Source: Saccoglossus kowalevskii (Eukaryota > Hemichordata > Enteropneusta > Harrimaniidae). From it: a stretch of DNA of 23,480 nt. Below, piece by piece: positions 11,110 to 20,400 of the stretch (positions within the stretch are counted from its first letter, which is position 1; each line of letters begins with the position of its first letter). The notes beneath the pieces were generated by a model that saw nothing but the letters and a program-made list of their open reading frames with translations, had not been told where the DNA came from and made no database searches. Location of the stretch: the NCBI RefSeq assembly GCF_000003605.2, contig NW_003123906.1, forward strand, positions 654,205-677,684, given 5' to 3'. The translations under genes were made by a program, and so were the position numbers.

Positions 11110-12053
11110 ATAAAACTGCGAAACTACAAATGATCAAAGATCTTGGAAAAAATAGACCTTTCTGTAACTGATCTCATTGATCATAAAAATAGAAGATGGT
11201 TAACACCTGATGATTTACAACCAGTCGTCCCAGTGCACTCAAAAAGAATAATGGAACAAATGCTGACAATAATACAAAAATCCATTCCGCAATCCTTCAT
11301 CAATAAAATTGAAACATACCTTTCTGACACACAACCGGCTTCCTACATATACAAGATACAATATTGATTAAGGTTCATTACCGACTGTGTCACACTTAGT
11401 ACCCCTTTATACAAACAAGAAAAGGGAGAAATCTACAAGTTTCATTANNNNNNNNNNNNNNNNNNNNNNNNNNNNNNNNNNNNNNNNNNNNNNNNNNCTT
11501 TTTCACAGTTTAACTCTAAATTACCAGATCATATAGACACCATTTGGAGGGATCTTCTGTCTTTGCCCACCTCCATCAAACCTAACTTTAAAGGTTGCTA
11601 CATCATCCAGATATCAAAAAGAGATGGTGACCTATTATGGGGCCTCCTACACGGTTCATATCAAACCGGAAACTATCTACTATCATGTAACTATCGTGAC
11701 AGCAATAAATGTCCATTCTGTGAAAATTCAGACGATCTCTTACATATATTCCCCCAATGTGACCGTCTAAATCCACTATTCAAATTACTCAATGCTCTGT
11801 GTAAAAGGTTTTTTGACAATGACTTTAACCCTCTTCACTGGTGGTACATACTTGGTCCGCCTGCCCCACCCAAAAAAGTCTATATGTCGAAAAACATGCA
11901 GATGCACTTTTAAACTTTGTAATGTCAACTGCAAAAATGTCAATACACCTATCTCGACGCAACGCACTTAATGGAGATGGCTCTACCGATGCTGTACAAA
12001 TATTCAAACAAAGACTGTGCTTCAGGATTCGTGGTGAATTCATCTACTATTAA
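11110..12053 (+). mobile_element. 3' fragment of an L1/Tx1-type LINE (non-LTR retrotransposon), decayed
   Basis: C-terminal part of a LINE ORF2 downstream of the reverse transcriptase core. The frame beginning near 11143 continues in the same register through and beyond the N gap to 11910, with one TGA at 11365-11367. Typical motifs after the gap are LPDHIDTIWRDLLSLP, a WGLLHGSYQTGNYL block, and a zinc knuckle CPFCENSDDLLHIFPQC (CX2CX7HX4C) at 11710-11760, then NPLFKLLNAL. At an A-rich run near 11872-11877 the frame shifts; the downstream frame carries the conserved tail AKMSIHLSRRNALNGDGSTD, ending in GEFIYY and TAA at 12053. The stop, the frameshift and the missing 5' part show a dead, 5'-truncated copy. 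The family call rests on memory of LINE C-terminal motifs, and the clade is uncertain. Confidence 0.72.
11448..11497. other. Assembly gap (50 N)
   Basis: Fifty N within the LINE fragment. The round number suggests a scaffold gap of unknown true length, though the LINE reading frame is the same on both sides. Repeats such as this LINE are a common cause of such gaps. Confidence 0.97.
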
Positions 12054-12280
<227 letters not shown>

Positions 12281-12955
12281 GTCGTACTATTGCGATACAT
12301 GACAACTGTACTATCAATACTATTCTGAAGCTTAATAAAACTCGCATCCTCAAGAAAATGTATACATGCACGCACTCTGCACTATATAGGCATATTCAAT
12401 GGCTACAGTAATTTTCATGAAGGCTCTTAATTTATCAAATTTATCAAATATTCATAAAACATCTATCTTTAAAAAACCTATTACTTCATGGAAATCCAAA
12501 ATAGAAACATTAATTGGCTATTACCCGTGCGGGTTTCCTTCAATCATTGCTCGATTGTCCTACACACAAACGATACTCTTTCTACAGATGGCATTTCCTG
12601 CTTAGCCTTTGCCATAGCTGTTTTTAACAGCCATTTGAAATTTATACTAAAACAATTACAAATACTAATATATAACATTATAAATATAATGTGTTCATCT
12701 AGTTTAGCCTATATAAATGTCTGCACATTTTATTATAAAAGAAATCCGCCCAATATATTTGAAGTGAACTTAAGGTACGGACCAAAATTTATTATAGAAA
12801 ATCGCTTTTTGCAATTTTAAATTTAAACATATATTGTGATTTTGGAGTTAATATTTGTCATAAAATACAGATACATCTTTATTTTGGGACATTTATAATT
12901 TATGGCTGACCCATTCACAGCTGAATTTCACGTGACTCTTAAATATATATGTAAT
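12281..12955. other. AT-rich stretch without a supportable gene
   Basis: Plus-strand open frames of 68 and 110 codons (12399-12605 and 12488-12820) overlap each other in different frames and show only the composition of AT-rich DNA. No motif or splice framework was seen. Confidence 0.45.
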
Positions 12956-13270
12956 ACTAGTTGGTGATTTTCCGTTCAACTGCGAGATTTCACGAGTTAC
13001 GTGAAAGACGCGCCGAACGCATGCCGCAAGGATTGAACGATTTGATTTTAAACTCGAATAACTAACATCGAATAATGCGTTTGAATACCCAAATGTGTAC
13101 AGCACAATATTAAAATATAGGAAATATGGAAAGCATGGAAATATCCCCCAAATATGTTCGCTTTTTTTGAATCCAATGCGATGTTTGTCGCCACCACGAC
13201 GCTATGACCTTTTGTATCCTATTGTCTACGTTCGATTTCACACATAACACGCAGTGAACGGAAAATGGTC
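12955..13270. promoter_or_regulatory. Second CpG-dense patch, candidate promoter for copy B
   Basis: About 22 CpG in some 300 bp, well above the surrounding DNA. It lies upstream (to the right) of the copy B exons, as a promoter would. A minus-strand donor-like CAC/GTAACT at about 13004 is present, but the ATG before it (reading MRSARLS) would give phase 1, which does not fit the phase-0 microexon. The link to copy B is therefore only positional. Confidence 0.25.
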
Positions 13271-14872
13271 TTTTATTTTAGCCTTCTTTGCATTCATACT
13301 GCCCGAAGTATTCATACAATAATGCTCTTCTTTTTATTTCAGCTTTTAAGTTAGAAAGTGGAACTTTTGAGTCGGTTGGCTAACTGGCTGAAAAACTTCA
13401 CTAGTTTGAGACTGAATATAAAAAAAAATACTTCACCAAATAAAGTTAGACTTACTATAACCTATTTATGTCACAATACTTTGCACCATTTTAATATTAA
13501 TCTCGCTAGATGCGAGTAGGTTACAGGAAATTGGATCATTTTAAGTTAATCTTATTTTATGGCATCCGACACATCAGCCCTCATATATGAGTGTTTTATG
13601 ATTTGCACATTTCTGCAAAATTTTGAGAACACCCACCATCTTTAAAATTATCAAACTCCTGGCTCATATGTAAATTCTAAAAAAATTCAAGGATACAAAT
13701 GCCATAGTCTGGACCTTCCACACCATACATCAGTAAGTTAAGATTGCTGCTCTGTCTCGTCTACTAACAATTGTGGATTAGTAACAATTACTAAATTGAA
13801 CTGGTGGCCATTGAAATACGTCGCAACTGTCGCCAGGCTCGATCCTGTATGGTTTAATGAAGCCAACATTTTGAAGAAATTAAATTTGTTTACATTTATA
13901 CTGTCCTAGTACATTGATTTGTCATAGACTTTTAACATGTATGTTAAATCAGTCAAAGAAAAGAACACCATTGCATTTTCACCCTTTATTATCAACCCGA
14001 TGAAGAAAATCCATATAATGCATTTACAATGACTTATTTAATATTATTCACTATATCAGAACTACATACTTGATATTATTCATATATGGTCAAAATTGGC
14101 AATACAAGCCCAAGACGAATGAAATCTAAAGCTATAAAATATATAATGAGATATCTTCAAATATATCGCCAGAGAATGATACATATCTCATATTTTGCTC
14201 ATTTTTTCTATGGGGCGGCATTGACAATTCGCCCTGAAAGAAAAGAAAAAACGTCACGTGTCAATATACATACTGTGTGCTGTTGTGTAAAGTAAATGTT
14301 GGCGTTCATTGTGCTACACACTTTTAGTTGCCAAAAATAATTAATATGGATTGTTTTAAATTTTAATGATAGAATAATTCAGTGTAAAGATTTAATCCCA
14401 ATCTAATGCTAAGAATTTGTGATTTAGCATTAATTAATATGAGAAAGATGGTACAGCTAACACATTTTGTTCTCGAGAACTATCAAAACAAATAGTTGTT
14501 GACAGAGTCTTTCTAGTTGAGAACGTTTTCATAATTTCCTTTTGGCTGCAGAGGGCGTTATTACGAAATACGTGTTTGAATTGAAGTCAATTGATAACTG
14601 TTTGATGTATTATGCATCAAGACAGATTTATGACTTGTTTTTAAAAGCCGCCATTGTTTGCAGACAAATGTAGTTTTGTTCCTGGGTTTGAATATGCAAA
14701 TTGATTTCTGATCAATAATATAATTTCATTTTTCTAATAAAATAGATTGACGGTGACAGTTATGTAACCCAGATATAGTTATACCAACAGTAATAAAAAT
14801 ATTGATTGATTCGAAAACAATATGTATATACATATATGTACATAAATAATTTGTATATCAAGAACAATACAA
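13271..14872. other. Spacer downstream of copy A
   Basis: The DNA past the 3' end of copy A shows no open frame with coding character. A small near-palindromic TA-rich spot (ATGTATATACATATATGTACAT) lies near 14821-14842. Nothing else was noted. Confidence 0.45.
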
Positions 14873-14878
14873 TTTATT
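14873..14878 (-). terminator. Poly(A) signal AATAAA of copy A
   Basis: The minus strand reads AATAAA 8 bases after the stop codon TAA at 14888-14886. It is the canonical polyadenylation hexamer in the right orientation. Its closeness to the stop implies a very short 3' UTR. In such AT-rich DNA the hexamer is common by chance, so a later signal may be used instead. Confidence 0.4.
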
Positions 14879-14885
14879 TATCCAA

Positions 14886-15262
14886 TTAAATTGGATAACG
14901 TTTTTTTTGGTAATCTGATTTAAGTATATCGTTGTATTGCATATTGTTTTCCAGACTGCGATTCACTTGCAGTCTTTGTGTCGTGCCATGAACACTACCA
15001 CTAGGTGGCTGAGTTGGAACAAACTCACCTTTGTACATGTCAGCTATTTGTTGGTATTTCTCAACTTCTCTCTCATTTTTTTCTAGCTCTTCTTGTACAT
15101 GTTGATCATTTGAGTTTAGCCTTTCCAGAGCGTTCTTTCGGCCAACCAACGATTGTAGATTCCACTTAGCCTTGTAATATACCTCGAGGTATGACAGTAA
15201 ATCGTTGTACATTCCACCCAATTTCGAAACTTCCGAGGGCGAGTGCCTTGCAGAAAGAACAG
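14886..15262 (-). CDS. Copy A terminal coding exon, unknown coiled-coil protein
   Basis: Last exon of the right-hand gene copy; it encodes residues 80-204 of the modelled 204-residue protein and ends with TAA at 14888-14886. The acceptor is the AG at 15264-15263, preceded by a pyrimidine-rich stretch and an AATGAC branch-like site. This choice restores the phase-1 frame left by the exon at 15390-15572. Residues about 97-160 are rich in Leu, Glu, Lys and Gln with heptad-like spacing (for example LERLNSNDQHVQEELEKNER), so a coiled coil is likely. The last 44 residues are polar, contain a TQPPSGS linker, and end in the basic KKRYPI. No signal peptide, membrane segment or enzyme motif is visible, so a cytosolic or nuclear scaffold or adaptor role is only a guess. 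AATAAA lies at 14878-14873. I do not recognise the family. That this is coding is well supported by length, frame and splice-phase agreement. Confidence 0.83.
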
Positions 15263-15382
15263 CTGTCGGTCATTAAATTGAAATAGAAAATGTTTGTTTC
15301 AGTTAACCGCAAAACAATGAAACAAAAAAAAGTTGATGTGTGCCTGTAAATGAGACAGAATTAACACAAAGCAGTAGCATGT

Positions 15383-15905
15383 CACTTACCAGAAAACGCC
15401 TGATTGATATCTGCATCATTTATTGATTTCTGCCATGATTGCAATCGGTCTTGTAACCTAACGATTTGATTAATATCGGAATCCCCATTAGAGATGGACA
15501 CATCGCCTGATTCACCAATTCTATAGCCTTCAGATAGTCTACTCATCGCATCCTCTAAATTACTCGATGGACCTGTAAGTGACACAAACAAGGAAATAAA
15601 TATTATATTCAGCATCACTATAAACTATAAATATGCGTAATACATTGCCACAAAGTTAGTTACTCACACAACTAATCATAAATATAATATTAAACGTCTA
15701 TATCGGTACAAACTCTCAAGAAGCAAACTAAAAAACAAGATAAAACGAGCAGTTGATAACATAGATGTATTGCAAAGCAGCACAGTAGCAAATTGAACCA
15801 TTAAGATAAATGCTGTCGGTTATGAATAAAGCAATAGTCAAACAGTTAGGAGAGTAGTATGATGATAACCAAGAGTGAGCACACGCATGTTGTACCACAA
15901 ATAGT
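15383..15905. repeat. Segmental duplication block 1, right copy
   Basis: Partner of bases 1-470. It includes the copy A internal exon and the intron to its right. The right copy carries the extra 60 coding nucleotides discussed under the exon entry. Confidence 0.85.
15390..15572 (-). CDS. Copy A internal coding exon (183 nt, phase 1-1)
   Basis: Internal exon with acceptor CTTACAG directly upstream and a near-perfect donor, G then GTAAGTGAC (intron bases 15389 and down). It carries 60 full codons plus split codons at both ends (phase 1 on each side), encoding residues 19-80. The N-terminal half is Ser, Gly and Asp-rich (EGYRIGESGDVSISNGDSD). The second half looks like an amphipathic helix (DINQIVRLQDRLQSWQKSI). 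A homologous open exon lies at 8-130 in copy B, which lacks 60 nt of the Ser/Gly segment. The intron to the terminal exon is 127 bp, and that to the microexon is 574 bp. Function is unknown. Two homologous exons with intact splice sites and matching phase are the main evidence that this is a real gene. Confidence 0.85.
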
Positions 15906-15929
15906 TTACACAAGCCAAGTTATTGACAA

Positions 15930-16215
15930 TAGCCAATAAATACATGACTGGATATGTATGTTTGTGCATGAACTGTTGACAAGATATAATGGAGTCGATA
16001 GTGTGCTTAAATGGGGGTATGTGGATGGTTGGATGGATGTATGACGAAAAAAGTGAATTGAATAATCAATATGATAACATGGATAAGTATATGAATTGGC
16101 TTATGACAGTTTATGTTTAAGTAACAAAAGTATTAAATCTACTTACGTAGGGGTGAGTCCATAGAATATATCTGTAATGATCAAAGACACTTAGGTAAAA
16201 ATGATATCACCTAAT
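15930..16215. repeat. Segmental duplication block 2, right copy
   Basis: Partner of bases 820-1100, with the copy A microexon at its right end. Similarity stops soon after the microexon acceptor. The corresponding left intron then runs about 6.8 kb before homology resumes, against about 1.7 kb here, the difference being partly the tandem units at 3112-7771. Confidence 0.85.
16147..16171 (-). CDS. Copy A 25-nt microexon
   Basis: A 25-nt exon lies between a good acceptor (GATCATTACAG) and a strong donor (GTAAGTAG). Read in phase 0 it encodes IYSMDSPL plus the first base of an Arg codon, which the next exon completes (C+GT). The same exon, same length and same splice sites, occurs in copy B at 1029-1053 and reads IFSLDSPL plus Arg. 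Retention of length, phase and most of the peptide argues for a real microexon. Such exons often depend on intronic enhancers, and the flanking intron here is indeed highly alike in A and B (about 16000-16145 against 880-1028). The SP pair could be a phosphorylation site, which is inference only. Confidence 0.74.
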
Positions 16216-17929
16216 TGCGAAATCAGAAGATGAAAAAGGATAAAGGCATGCAACTGAGACAGCTTTTACTGCTCTGGTGTTGGGATTGATTCCTTAAATT
16301 CAATTCATGTACCTTCCACGATTTTCATACATATAAATTCAGTACAAATGTTAATATGACAACTATACATAAATACGAGGAACGAATAATGCACAAATAT
16401 GTGATATGATACTTTCAGTCTGCTTTGTATGGTACTTCAAATATATTTTCTGTCCTCATATTCTTATTTTACTTTATTGTAAATGCAAACTGTTGTTTTT
16501 CTTTTACTCATTTTTGATCTATTATAATGGCGAATAAACTGATTTTGGGAATAATTGTTTTAGCAATGAATACATGGTGATTATGATAGTATGTCACCCT
16601 TGTGCGTCCTGCCTTATTAAGATACGTGGTATTTCAAATATTGTACAATTTTGTGTTATACACATCGTCTTCTGGGTCAGAAATAGGTATAACTATGGAA
16701 TCATTATTAAGGGTGCCTCATAGTATGCAAATGATCTGTACCGTATTCGTGCATATTTCGAGATATCTTTGTAATACTAATAAACAGAATGTCGTGATAT
16801 ATGTGTTATATATGTTATACATCTGTCACGTAACGCCATAAGTTACAGAGTGTCGTAATTTTGCGGTATTTGACGGTGTATTTTCATCTTGTAATATTAG
16901 GAAACGCAAATTCTAAATGAACGATTACGCGCTTAAGCATCCTCTAACAATAAAAAAACATGAATAATGTTTGACTGGACCCACACAAAGAAGTTCGCTA
17001 AATTTGTCTTAAACATTTTTTATTTCTGCGTTCCCATGATGTATTCTCTTGTGTCAAAAATCTCGAATCTCACTTAATTTTGGAACCATTTAGCAACAAT
17101 GTGAATATTTTGCATGGCTCAACATACCAATGATGATAGATTTTAATACGTCATATTACTACAAATTTTAATATTTTGCTTGGTTTAAAGTATATTTATA
17201 AAACTCTACCAAAAGCAATAGACTCCACCTAATAGAACAAATTATATCTTGAAATACAATACTCCACCCCAAAAAAGAAAAGAAAAGTGCTATTAGTCGC
17301 AAATTCAGGACAGAAATATGCTGGACAGCAATTCCAAATGGTTGACTTGTTGCCTTGTGTGGCGTGTTTTGATGCCAGTTCCATGTCTACTAGCTCTGCT
17401 GAAACAGTTCTGTGACGTGTTGTTTTAGAGCGTTTAGGTTTTTTGTTGCCTGATGGAGTCCATATCAAAGATATCCAGGATACTTTCTTGTTTCATTCTG
17501 AGTATGTATACAAATAATGCAATCCATCGATATGCTGCCAGTTTTCTGTTTGGTATTCTTATTGTCAAAATTCTACAGAGACATTAGTTGTGGAAGACTT
17601 CGAGTTTTTTGAGTCATTCGTTATATTAGTGTCATACTAACACCCCAAACAATGCTTCTGATGTGTCTGGTGCACTGATTAATACGCCGAAAATGTGTTT
17701 GTTTGGTGTTTCTTAAACATTGGTTTCCCAACATAGGAATAGAACGAATTATTAACATCGTATATGTATTGATTTTATTAGTTAGACTTAAAAATTTAAT
17801 GATAAATTTATTTATTATAATTGACCCTGCAATTTCGAATTAAATTAGTTAAATTAAATATTTAAATCTCTCAACCATGATCTAATAACCACCCACCAAT
17901 GTGACAATTATACATAATCAGGTACATTA
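16216..17929. other. Proposed first intron of copy A, left part
   Basis: Non-coding by my reading. A minus-strand open frame at 17229-17468 contains GNKKPKRSKTTRHRTVSAEL and a Cys-containing stretch (WNCCPAYFCPEF) that look somewhat protein-like, but it begins without a clear ATG context or acceptor and has no counterpart in the left copy. It may be a transposon relic or chance. Confidence 0.35.
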
Positions 17930-18665
17930 CAGCTATAATATCATGTCACTTCTGGTAAACAAGAAAAACGTACAGTCCATACTATATATTACAAATAGCA
18001 TATCAATTTTCAAAACATCAGTCTCATCATTGAGACTGAAGTCCAAGTTATTATATTTAACAGTCGGTCAGCATGACAGTGGCTCTTTGGTGCACTATAT
18101 ACATAATAAACAGACAAATATGCCAGAAAAATCAAAAATTATTGAATTTTGCAACAGCTGCAGGAATTAGAGGTCAATTCATATATTCAAAGCCAGGAAC
18201 AATATGGCTACAATTGTTTGCACACAATGTCGCAAATTGGTACCATAAACTACATAGTGACTGTCCCACCAAAAGTGTGAGCCACGAAGTAAGTGGCCTT
18301 GTAAAATGAGTCGTAGGACTATTTTGATGCTATATAATACATCCGACAGCTGTCAAAAGTCTTCATGTATACATGCGGCGAAGAAAATCAGCACTCATGA
18401 ATTTTGGAATGTGTTAAAAACAATTAGCATTAAAGAAACTAATCTCAACTATAGAGGGCCTCATTAGGCACTCCGTGGTGGATTATGAAAAATAAAAACA
18501 ATCTGCAGTTTAAGTAACAGAAACAAATATTGTTCAAACTAATTTCACACGCTTTCAATTAAGTCTTTGAAAATGGTATAAAAACAAGAGAGCAAATATT
18601 GCATAGTAGTACGCAACCATCTAATTACAAATAGCGTTTAATCATCAACTCTTTAGACCAAGGAA
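17930..18665. repeat. Segmental duplication block 3, right copy
   Basis: Partner of bases 7880-9160, lying inside the proposed first intron of copy A. It is shorter than its partner by about 500 bp. No exon was supported within it. Confidence 0.78.
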
Positions 18666-19469
18666 AAATAATTATTTATAAGTATTGAATATACTAGACA
18701 GGCGCGTAGAGTATTTATTTTATTCTATATTATGTTTTTCCTCTGTTGACCACCAGGCCATATTGAATTTCTCTAGTCGTGGAAGATGAATAGATAATGA
18801 TGAAAATTTACATCAAATAACAATATATTCTTCGGGAATAGCATCTCCGTTATCATACATTGAAACGTAACCCAATTTGAAAAGAGAAAAACGCTGCATT
18901 CCAACAATCCTACCAAGCATGGACTACTTTTTTGTAGAGGGCTTTAGTTCTATAAATGTTAAAAGTAAGAAAATGGGGAAACCATTGTAACCAAAGCCAA
19001 CACATAGAAAACTATGTAAGAAAAAAATTGATAGCGCCATCAATGGCGAAATGTAAACTTCCCGTTTTGGAAAGAAAACAAAAAAAACAGAAAATAAAAT
19101 AACTCATAGGCCATACAGCATATTATGCATTATCATTCACCGTGTATTGCCCGGCCTCGTAACGCTATAGGAAATACATTTGTACATTGTATACGAAGCT
19201 TAGGATTGCTTGCAGACAAATATCATTCCACCTTTGCGTATCTATTCATTTTATTGAAAATATGTCTGTCTGACCAATTCAAAAATCAACCAATGTTTCA
19301 CACAATGTTCCATCTAATTTAATCAGATGACATTACTGTTTTACAAATAACTATATGATACACCCATTTTAACAAATATAAATTTTAAGATTCGTGTATA
19401 ATTATGCCTTTGTATGATCACATTACTTAATAATGGCCAATTTATAATCAGACTAAATTAGGTACATTT
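18666..19469. other. Proposed first intron of copy A, right part
   Basis: No exon, no homology to the left copy, and no mobile-element signature seen between duplication block 3 and the CpG-rich stretch. Confidence 0.4.
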
Positions 19470-20227
19470 TGTTTGGCAATTGCGATTTGCGATTATTTTT
19501 TGTGAACTGGATACGCATTTTGCGATCCGAGGACGTGCGTATAAGTCGTACGACCGTGGGCAGCAAAAGCCGTAACCAGTGCATTAATGTTTTATCATAT
19601 ACGTTAAGTAATTATAAATTTACCACGCCGTGGCCTAAAACACACGATGTAATTTAGAGTAACGCGTTTTGATTGTGGCGTGATTCAAGATTTTAATGCC
19701 CTTATATGAGGGCGCACTTCCCATAGCGTTACGAGGGCGGGCTATAGAAGTATATGGTAATATGACAGAACCCAACACCCTCCCCGTGGCTTTCGTTGCG
19801 AATATAAGTTATTTTCACGAGTGATGTGGTGTAATCTGTGGCCGTACTTTCATGAGCGACGCTAAGCTACACGATGGTGTAGGGTCCTGTTATTATTACA
19901 TATGTTCCATATTTAATTAATTCATATTAAAGAAAGAACGTGCAACAAACCGGGAGGGAATTTAGGTCGGGAAACCCCATTGCCCATTAATATATTTCAG
20001 GATAGTGTTACGTCCTAGCAACGCGTGTCAGTGTAGAACGCGAAAATAAAAATAATCTATTCTGGGTCACTGTCCAAATAAATAACTCGTGAACGTTTAG
20101 TTGAGGCTACAACAGAACCAGAACTTGAACTGAACGACTATGATACACAGTTTATGTTGAAGTTAAAAGTTCTTCCACAGAATTATGCATTGGCAAACAT
20201 GCCGTGCAACAGCGGTGCTCTACTTAC

Positions 20228-20257
20228 GGGATGACTTTCGTCGACAGCGGTCGTCAT
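20228..20257 (-). CDS. Copy A candidate first coding exon (10 codons)
   Basis: Candidate start exon reading MTTAVDESHP, ending at a strong donor (CCC then GTAAGTAG, intron bases 20227 and down). It ends in phase 0, exactly the phase the microexon at 16147-16171 needs, and it lies in the most CpG-dense part of the window, as expected for a promoter. An in-frame TAA sits seven codons upstream, so this ATG is the first possible one in its frame. Joined to the other three exons it gives 615 nt including the stop, 204 residues. The intron would be 4056 bp. No transcript evidence is available and an additional unseen exon between 16.2 and 20.2 kb is possible, so this link is a hypothesis. Confidence 0.42.
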
Positions 20258-20298
20258 AGATCGAATGAGTCTTGGTTACCCGTTAAAATGTTGCTCAT
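20254..20298 (-). promoter_or_regulatory. Possible upstream ORF overlapping the candidate start codon
   Basis: A 14-residue upstream ORF (MSNILTGNQDSFDL) begins at ATG 20298-20296 and stops in TGA 20256-20254, sharing ATGA with the candidate main start at 20257-20255. If the transcript starts right of 20298, this overlap could dampen translation of the main frame or allow stop-start reinitiation. The transcription start is not known, so this is conditional. Confidence 0.25.
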
Positions 20299-20400
20299 TT
20301 TGCGATGGTAATCTTTTTTTGGAACTGAGTAACGCTACAACGTCGCCAGCAGAAACGTCCTGGTATCTCGGTGTTGAAGGTTGCGGTTCCATAGCAATCG

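Larger units (their letters stand above)
19470..20400. promoter_or_regulatory. CpG-rich stretch, candidate promoter of copy A
   Basis: In an AT-rich window with few CpG, this stretch is dense in them: I count about 22 CpG in the roughly 270 bp from 19485 to 19755, with more through 20030 and 20170-20400. In animals with mosaic or germline CpG methylation, such islands often mark unmethylated promoters. The candidate first exon with a strong minus-strand donor lies at its right side. No TATA box was placed with confidence. The densest part lies downstream (intronic) of the candidate first exon, so an alternative start or a divergent plus-strand transcript is possible. Confidence 0.42.

Noticed and set aside
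11785-12043. Minus-strand frames opposite the LINE
   Set aside because: They are antisense shadows of the retrotransposon coding frame, which has the recognisable motifs.
15221-15249. Alternative acceptor for the terminal exon at the AG in CTTTCTGCAAG (about 15249-15248)
   Set aside because: It has a nice pyrimidine tract, but it gives phase 2, which does not match the phase-1 donor at 15390. The AG at 15264-15263 restores the frame.
17229-17468. Minus-strand frame with a basic KKPKRSKTTRHR stretch and clustered cysteines
   Set aside because: It looks slightly protein-like, but no acceptor, donor, domain or second copy supports it. It is kept only as a remark in the intron entry.
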